64,000 nt of DNA from Photobacterium atrarenae (lineage in GTDB: Bacteria; Pseudomonadota; Gammaproteobacteria; Enterobacterales; Vibrionaceae): the NCBI RefSeq assembly GCF_024380015.1, contig NZ_CP101509.1:248001-312000 (forward strand), written 5' to 3'. How positions within the stretch are numbered: the stretch's first letter is position 1; each line of letters starts with the position of its first letter. The notes beneath the pieces are model-generated. The model was not told the DNA's origin. It was given only the letters and a program-made list of their open reading frames with translations, and did not search any database. The position numbers were made by a program, and so were the translations under genes. Positions 58,562 through 64,000 of this stretch are shown piece after piece.

Positions 58562-59904
58562 TGGCAGATCAACAGACGCTTCAACACGCAATTGATCAGG
58601 TTCTGGATCGCGTCGCCGCTGCCGGTGCCGATGCCGACGTGATTGCCAGCAGCAGCAATAACTTTTCCCTCAAGGCCAACGCCGGTGAGCTGGATGAGTA
58701 CAAAGTCACGTCCGGCCAGGTGATTGGGGTACGAGTGGTCAAAGATCAGCGCATCGCCACCAGCTATTCGGAATCCCTCGAGCCCGCCAGCCTGGATATG
58801 ATGGTCGAGCAGGCGCTGCAAAATGCCCGCTTTACCAAACCGGATGAGCACCAGGCGATCCGCTGCCATGACAGCAAGCTGACCACAACCGCAGCCGAAA
58901 TCTACCAGCAGGACACCGCCAGCGTCGATGACAAAATCGCCTTGGCCCTGTCGCTGGAAAGCGGTGTCGTGGCCAAACCGAATGCTTCGTCGGCACCATA
59001 TAACGGCTTTGGCGAGTCCGACAGCCGAATCATTCTGGCGAACACTCAGGGCACGCTGTGTCAGCATCAGGAGCGTTCGACTTACTGTTACGCCTATACC
59101 CTGTACGAGCAGGACGGCAAGCAGTCGATGCACGGCGGCATGTCCTCCGGCCGACGCTTTGACGAGCTGGATCCAGCCTACTGTATCAACCATGGCTACG
59201 AGACTGCCAAAGCCCTGCTGGACGGTGCACCGGTGGCAACCGGCAACTATCCGGTGATCTTTGATCTCAGCTGCCTGAGCAGCCTGTTCGGTGCATTCGG
59301 CATGTGCCTCTCCGGCCACTCGGCGATGAAAGGGATCAACCCGTGGCGGGAAGCCCTGCAAACCCAGGTTGCCAGCCCGCTGCTGACAATCTCAGATATT
59401 GCCTACATTGAGGGCGGCTCAGCGATTAAAGCGTTCGACAGTGAAGGGTATGCGACCACAGATACGATCCTGATCGGTGAAGGCCAGCTGCAAAGCCTGC
59501 TGCACAACAGCCATACTGCCAGCTTCTTCGGCATTGACAACACCGCCAATGCATCGCGCTCGGCTAAGGGCGGTTTGGGGGTTTCCTCACGACATACCGT
59601 CGTTGCGACCGGTACCAGCTCTGAGGCAGAAATCACTTCAGGCGAGTATCTCGAACTGGTGGAGTTGCAAGGCGTGCATTCCGGCGCGGATGCGGTCAGC
59701 GGCGACTTCTCCTTCGGCGCCAGCGGCTTCCTGTGCCGCGATGGCCAGCGCGTTCAGCCGGTGCGCGGGATCACGGTTGCCGGTAATTTTTACCAGATGC
59801 TGAAAGCCATTGATGCCGTCGGCGACACACTGCAAAATGATTACGAGCGCGACTTCTTTGCGCCGAAAATCCGTTTCGCCAAGCTGAGTATTGCCGGGAA
59901 ATAA
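58561..59904 (+). CDS. TldE/PmbA-like protease subunit
   Basis: A 447-residue TldD/PmbA family protein without the HExxxH motif, as expected for TldE (PmbA), which helps bind peptide substrate next to the TldD zinc site. Conserved sections include VIASSSNNFSLKANAGELDEYKV, LSSLFGAFGMCLSGHSAMKG and SGDFSFGASGFLCRDGQRVQPVRGITVAGNFYQML. It is coupled to tldD by a one-base overlap, which implies a stoichiometric complex. No precursor peptide or modification enzyme was seen nearby. Confidence 0.85.
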   Translation: MADQQTLQHAIDQVLDRVAAAGADADVIASSSNNFSLKANAGELDEYKVTSGQVIGVRVVKDQRIATSYSESLEPASLDMMVEQALQNARFTKPDEHQAIRCHDSKLTTTAAEIYQQDTASVDDKIALALSLESGVVAKPNASSAPYNGFGESDSRIILANTQGTLCQHQERSTYCYAYTLYEQDGKQSMHGGMSSGRRFDELDPAYCINHGYETAKALLDGAPVATGNYPVIFDLSCLSSLFGAFGMCLSGHSAMKGINPWREALQTQVASPLLTISDIAYIEGGSAIKAFDSEGYATTDTILIGEGQLQSLLHNSHTASFFGIDNTANASRSAKGGLGVSSRHTVVATGTSSEAEITSGEYLELVELQGVHSGADAVSGDFSFGASGFLCRDGQRVQPVRGITVAGNFYQMLKAIDAVGDTLQNDYERDFFAPKIRFAKLSIAGK

Positions 59905-59941
59905 CCGCTGCTCACGCGCATCATTATTGATGTTAAAACAC

Positions 59942-59972
59942 AAAACGGCGAGCGCAATGCTCGCCGTTTTTT
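59942..59972 (+). terminator. Rho-independent terminator of tldDE operon
   Basis: AAAACGGCGAGC and GCTCGCCGTTTTTTT form a strong stem (59942-59969) with T-run, 37 bases after the stop codon. Confidence 0.9.
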
Positions 59973-60120
59973 TGGTCATGAATGAACCCATCACGGAATA
60001 GCAACCGCTCTGCGCCCATCGCACCGATTTCAATCGGTGAGCAGAAATCAATCATATGTGTGGCTCCGCATCCGAGCAGCCGGAGCACAACAGAAAAAGG
60101 GCTATTTTCGTAGCCCTTTT
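59973..60120. other. Stem-loop-rich stretch after tldDE
   Basis: Two further dyads occur: CACCGATT/AATCGGTG (60022-60039) and AAAAGGGCTA/TAGCCCTTTT (60095-60120). The second, symmetrical and with A/T ends, may be a bidirectional terminator for the operon and the lipoprotein gene on the other strand. Repeat copy 3 abuts it. Confidence 0.55.
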
Positions 60121-60282
60121 ATACCAATCGCAGTAAATAAGGGGTCATCCTAGCTTGTTACAATGCTCGATAACTGCGTTAGAGTTTTTGATTGTAGAAT
60201 AACTACTTATCAAAAAATTCTGTCTTGTTCTCAAACATTTTTCCTGCGCTATTTCCGATCACTTACTCACTTTGATTGGTAT
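60121..60282 (-). repeat. MITE-like ATACCAATC element, copy 3 (inverted)
   Basis: A 162-base element whose reverse complement aligns with copies 1 and 2. It has perfect terminal inverted repeats ATACCAATC (60121-60129) and GATTGGTAT (60274-60282). It starts directly after a stem-loop and ends 31 bases before the lipoprotein stop codon. Confidence 0.85.
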
Positions 60283-60313
60283 TAGTCGTTATCGTTGACT
60301 CGCCGTATCGTGA

Positions 60314-63300
60314 TTACTGCGCAGGTGTTGGATCCACAGGGACCTCTGGGTTTTCTTCAACCGGTGGCTTGCGCATTTGCAATAACCAGTACTTGGCATC
60401 CGTGTTCCCTTCCTGGCTGAGCACCAAGGTGTCCCCCAGATTGTACAGCTTCCACTGCGTATCAATCTTAACCGGCAATTGGTACATATACTTATCGCTT
60501 GACCACTGACCGTCCTTATCACGAACCGCCACACCATGGTTCAGCACAGCAAAGACTTCATTCGGCACGTCAGCATTGTTGACCACAAATTGCGTACCGT
60601 CATGCAGGCGGGTCTTCGCACTATACTGCCCTTTCAGATCTTCGCCTTGCTTAGCAAAACGTTGATGATGAACGCGCTCTTCAATGATGCCATCAATTTC
60701 AACATCGACAATTTCAGCAACTTCATGAACGGCATTTCCCTCACCATCTTTTATACGTCCGGCACTGAATAGGACATGGCCGTCCAGCTTACGAGCTGCG
60801 GTGGCAAATGTGTCATCCGTCGACTGAACTTTACCATCGGTAAACAGGTGCAGTTTCGGCAACTCAGCAATTGAGTCCCAAATCCAGTAACCAATACCAT
60901 CCCAGCTGCCTTTCTGCGACACCATACAGCCGGCACCAGAATCCTGCAGGGCATCTTCAACCGCAAGGCTTAAGGTTTCAACGCTGCGACAGAAATGCTC
61001 AGCATCCCCCGGTACGACAAATTCCTGAGTGGTGATTTGCTGGGTTTCCAAATCAAAGATGCTTAAGACTGGCGCGCTGAAAGAGCCAGAGTTATTCATG
61101 TTTTGAGTATCCAGAACAGCAATCTGCGTGTTGTTGGCCGGTGTTTGGACCCGAACACCCGGGATTGACGCTTTTTGCTCCCAAGTCCCCGTTTCAAAAT
61201 GATACAGATGAAGTGTCACGGCCTCATCGCTGTGGCTGACCACCAGATCGCCTGTCGGCGTAAAGGCGAAGCTGTCATAGGTTACGTTAAACTTACCATT
61301 CGGGAAGTCAGTCAGTACCACTTCAGTCGTGCTGCCATCACTGAGCTGATAACGATGTACGATTTGCTGATCGCTGGCCGCTCCGTTGCCACTGTCGGTC
61401 AGCAGCAAGACGTAACCATTGCTGGCATGAATGATTTCGTTACTAACGAACTTATGCGCAATGTTATGCTCATCCTGCGTTGCTGCCAGCACTAGCACTG
61501 GCTCTGTCTCACCCGCTGTTGTTAACTGGGTCAGGTAAATGCCATCTTGTTCAGCACCTTTTACCTCCCAGAAGCGATATAGGGTATTATCACTTTGGAT
61601 AGCCTGAATCAGGGTGGATGTGCCCTCTGCCGGAGCATTCCCAGTGAAAGCATTCCATTGATAGACATTCGCATTATCCACCACATTGACCGGCAGCGTC
61701 ACCTTAGTCGGATAATCGTAAACATCTGTGCTCGAGATCGCACCAATCTCAGCGAAAATCTGCTGCAACTCAACCGGCACATTGTCGATGCTCAGCTTCG
61801 TTTCACCGGCGCGCACTGCTCGAATGCGCTCGCCGTCTTTATCAACTTCGGCAACCTTAATGCCCGATGCATCAACTTCAGCCCTAAACCCATAGGATTC
61901 AAAATCTAAACCATTGTCAACGGCGGTAAATACATGCTCGACACCGTTCGAACGGCTGAACTTGAATCCGTATTCAAAGATATCCCCTTCGTTCATGGTC
62001 AGGACCCCATCAACAAAACCTGGTGTTGATGCGATAATCTTCGGTTGGATCACAGTCACGGTTTCTTCAAGGGTGTTCCCCTGATACGTCGCCGTCACAA
62101 CGGAAGTCCCTTCAATAATCCCCGTTGCAACGCCATTTTCATCAATGGTCAGCACATCAGGATTGCTGCTGGTCCAAATGATGCCGTCGGTGATCACACT
62201 GACGCTGCCGTCGTTGAATTCCCCATTCAGGGACATTTGCAGGGTTTCAGCACGAGAAATGCTGTTGTTTGGCAGATTGAGACTGAAGCGAATCAGTTTT
62301 GCAACAACATCAAATTCCTGTGTGGCTGTGAGATCGCCCAGGGTCGCTGTCACGGTTGCCATACCGGTCCCTTTGGCCAGGAAGCGGCCGTTACCGAGTG
62401 ATTCCAGCAATTCTGGATGGCTCGATACCCATGTGGCTTCATTGCTGAAGTCGACCAGATAGTCGTTCTGATGGACACCATATGCAGTCACCTGGAACTC
62501 ATCTGACAGATACTGCTGGCGATTATCAAAATCTAAGCGAAGTGATGCCAGGACGGCTTGGTCAGCATTGAACTGAACTGTTGCAGTTGCGCCCTGGTAT
62601 TCAGCAGTCAGCGTGATATTACCGGGCTTCACGACTTGCAACTGTCCATTGTTCACAACCACAGCCTTCTTCGGCGTGGCGGTAAATGTCGCAAGGGAGG
62701 TCACTTCTGTAGAAGTGTCATCAGACCACAGCGCGGACACCAGAGGTTGTAGCTTGTCGCCGACAGTTACCTGTTGGTGAATGCCCGTCAGCACAATATT
62801 ATCCAGTGCGGTTTCCGCCACTTCTGCAACCATCTGGATTTCAGCGGAAGCACCTTGATAGTTGGCCTGGAGGACAATAGGTCCCGCCATTTTCACTTCG
62901 AGAGAATCGCCATTAACGACCAAAGCACCCTCTGGGTGAACAACGAACTGAACAAGATTAGAAACATCGGTTGAAGTCACATCTGACCACAACGCGAAAA
63001 CAGCCGGGCTCAACTTGTCACCAATACTGACTTTCTGCGGAATACCCCCCAGAATAATATTTTCGATGACAGCGTCCGTCGGCTCTGTAGTGACGATCGT
63101 ATCGTATTTTTCATCCCATTGAGAGATATCAACAAAGCGGTCACCTTCCTGTTCCAGGAACCACTCATCATTAAATAATGCCGTCCAGGCATCTTGGTAA
63201 GAAATCGTATTGAGTCGGTACCATTCTTCCCATGCCGAATCAGAGAGCAATGCACGTAGCCAAACCGTACTATTTTCAAAACCAGCCAACGTTGCCGAGT

Positions 63301-63823
63301 AATCGATAATCGCTTTTAAGCCAACACCGTAACGAATAACATTTTGCTCAATAACGTTGCGATCACGTTTCTGGTAAGCATCCCACTCTGTGCTGCTGAC
63401 AAAGTTGTTCTTATCGACATCAGCAAGTACATATTCAACCGTTGAAAAGTTGGTGATCAACGCATGATTTTCATTATTTTTAAGCGCCTCCGCCAAGCTC
63501 GCGCCACCATATTGATAGAGAACAATGTCATCACGCTGAGCTCGGTAAGTAATGGGTTGTTTCTCAATTTTCCCATACTGATCAACAGGGATCAGCGCCT
63601 CAACGGCATACTTACCGTGCGTATCTGTTTTTCCGGTCGCTAACAGTGTTTTACCTGCATAAATGGAAACACTGGTGTCCGCCATAGGGCCGTCGTATAC
63701 CATCCCGCTGAACGTGATTTTTTTCTGTTCGATTGTTTTTGTCGTGGGGCTATCAGAATCAGAATCACCACAAGCTGTCAGCAAAGTAATGAGCGGTATA
63801 CTCATTAAAATTGGCCTATACAT
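60314..63823 (-). CDS. Large surface lipoprotein with Big_2 Ig-like domains
   Basis: A 1169-residue protein with a lipoprotein signal (LITLLTACGD; lipidated Cys18). Residues ~35-240 are a carboxypeptidase-like beta domain followed by an unassigned region. Four BIG2-like Ig modules follow (~250-330, 340-415, 420-505, 510-590); the first two share VSIGDKL/VTVGDKL and ALWSD motifs and look like recent duplicates. The C-terminal half (~600-1150) is rich in aromatic and beta-strand sequence compatible with a propeller but not recognised. AAGGAG is seven bases before the ATG. Such proteins are exported and may bind surfaces or carbohydrates; this is inference. Confidence 0.8.
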   Translation of the reverse strand: MYRPILMSIPLITLLTACGDSDSDSPTTKTIEQKKITFSGMVYDGPMADTSVSIYAGKTLLATGKTDTHGKYAVEALIPVDQYGKIEKQPITYRAQRDDIVLYQYGGASLAEALKNNENHALITNFSTVEYVLADVDKNNFVSSTEWDAYQKRDRNVIEQNVIRYGVGLKAIIDYSATLAGFENSTVWLRALLSDSAWEEWYRLNTISYQDAWTALFNDEWFLEQEGDRFVDISQWDEKYDTIVTTEPTDAVIENIILGGIPQKVSIGDKLSPAVFALWSDVTSTDVSNLVQFVVHPEGALVVNGDSLEVKMAGPIVLQANYQGASAEIQMVAEVAETALDNIVLTGIHQQVTVGDKLQPLVSALWSDDTSTEVTSLATFTATPKKAVVVNNGQLQVVKPGNITLTAEYQGATATVQFNADQAVLASLRLDFDNRQQYLSDEFQVTAYGVHQNDYLVDFSNEATWVSSHPELLESLGNGRFLAKGTGMATVTATLGDLTATQEFDVVAKLIRFSLNLPNNSISRAETLQMSLNGEFNDGSVSVITDGIIWTSSNPDVLTIDENGVATGIIEGTSVVTATYQGNTLEETVTVIQPKIIASTPGFVDGVLTMNEGDIFEYGFKFSRSNGVEHVFTAVDNGLDFESYGFRAEVDASGIKVAEVDKDGERIRAVRAGETKLSIDNVPVELQQIFAEIGAISSTDVYDYPTKVTLPVNVVDNANVYQWNAFTGNAPAEGTSTLIQAIQSDNTLYRFWEVKGAEQDGIYLTQLTTAGETEPVLVLAATQDEHNIAHKFVSNEIIHASNGYVLLLTDSGNGAASDQQIVHRYQLSDGSTTEVVLTDFPNGKFNVTYDSFAFTPTGDLVVSHSDEAVTLHLYHFETGTWEQKASIPGVRVQTPANNTQIAVLDTQNMNNSGSFSAPVLSIFDLETQQITTQEFVVPGDAEHFCRSVETLSLAVEDALQDSGAGCMVSQKGSWDGIGYWIWDSIAELPKLHLFTDGKVQSTDDTFATAARKLDGHVLFSAGRIKDGEGNAVHEVAEIVDVEIDGIIEERVHHQRFAKQGEDLKGQYSAKTRLHDGTQFVVNNADVPNEVFAVLNHGVAVRDKDGQWSSDKYMYQLPVKIDTQWKLYNLGDTLVLSQEGNTDAKYWLLQMRKPPVEENPEVPVDPTPAQ

Positions 63824-64000
63824 TTGTTCTCCTTAAAATCAACAACTTTTTCGCTTTGAAATACATTACGGCGGAAATATCCTCAACGATATGAATGATA
63901 AATACCGTAAATTCAGGCAATAAGAATAAATCAGCTGCTATTTAAAATAACAACCAACGTTCAGGTAACGTCGAAATTTCCGAGGAGAAATCTAAAGATT
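63824..64000. other. Upstream region of the lipoprotein gene
   Basis: An AT-rich 177-base segment to the window end. It should carry the lipoprotein promoter (reverse strand). No operator or gene start was identified. Confidence 0.4.

Overview
This 64 kb window looks like a chromosomal segment from a marine gammaproteobacterium of the Vibrionaceae, for example a Photobacterium, Grimontia or Vibrio-like genus with moderate GC. The pointers are the phaB-phaA-phasin-phaC gene order on one strand, an SstT carrier, a PqiABC operon, a CsrB-type decoy RNA and an aromatic amino acid catabolic block of the kind found in this family. No rRNA, tRNA, CRISPR array, prophage or intact insertion sequence was seen. 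The genus is inferred from gene content only.

Layout. 1-5 kb: AzlC/AzlD branched-chain amino acid exporter, a methyltransferase, a MATE pump and an AraC-type regulator. 5-7 kb: a GNAT enzyme and a tryptophanyl-tRNA synthetase gene preceded on its own strand by a short ORF with two adjacent Trp codons and three mutually exclusive GC-rich stems, which looks like ribosome-mediated attenuation. 7-9 kb: a CDP-alcohol phosphatidyltransferase and a DMT permease. 9-13.5 kb: polyhydroxyalkanoate operon (reverse strand). 14.4-21.4 kb: tightly overlapping MoxR/DUF58/DUF4381/VWA/VWA-TPR/BatD operon. 21.7-26.9 kb: SstT, a long-chain acyl-CoA synthetase, a VOC protein and a YdcF-like protein. 27-33 kb: a two-gene signalling unit made of a REC-EAL phosphodiesterase and a 1638-residue hybrid kinase with a LOV-type flavin-binding motif, probably a blue-light to c-di-GMP circuit. 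34-36.7 kb: AbgT-type transporter and M20 amidohydrolase. 37-40 kb: RbgA-like GTPase, a candidate sigma-54-driven small RNA, and an MFS carrier. 40-43 kb: a CsrB-family RNA (reverse strand) and a second hybrid kinase. 43-49 kb: an OhrR/MarR-like regulator divergent from a CurA-like reductase with strong palindromes between them, then pqiABC. 49-57 kb: phhAB divergent from hmgA-fah-maiA-acetoacetyl-CoA synthetase and a CobW-family GTPase. 57-60 kb: TldD/TldE protease pair. 60-64 kb: a large Ig-like surface lipoprotein.

How the parts fit. Phenylalanine is hydroxylated to tyrosine (PhhA, cofactor recycled by PhhB). Homogentisate is opened and cleaved by HmgA, MaiA and Fah to fumarate and acetoacetate, and acetoacetate is activated to acetoacetyl-CoA, which is also the substrate of PhaB in the PHA operon. 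The 4-hydroxyphenylpyruvate dioxygenase needed between tyrosine and homogentisate is not in the window. A ~161 bp element with ATACCAATC ends occurs three times between genes and explains several spurious small ORFs.
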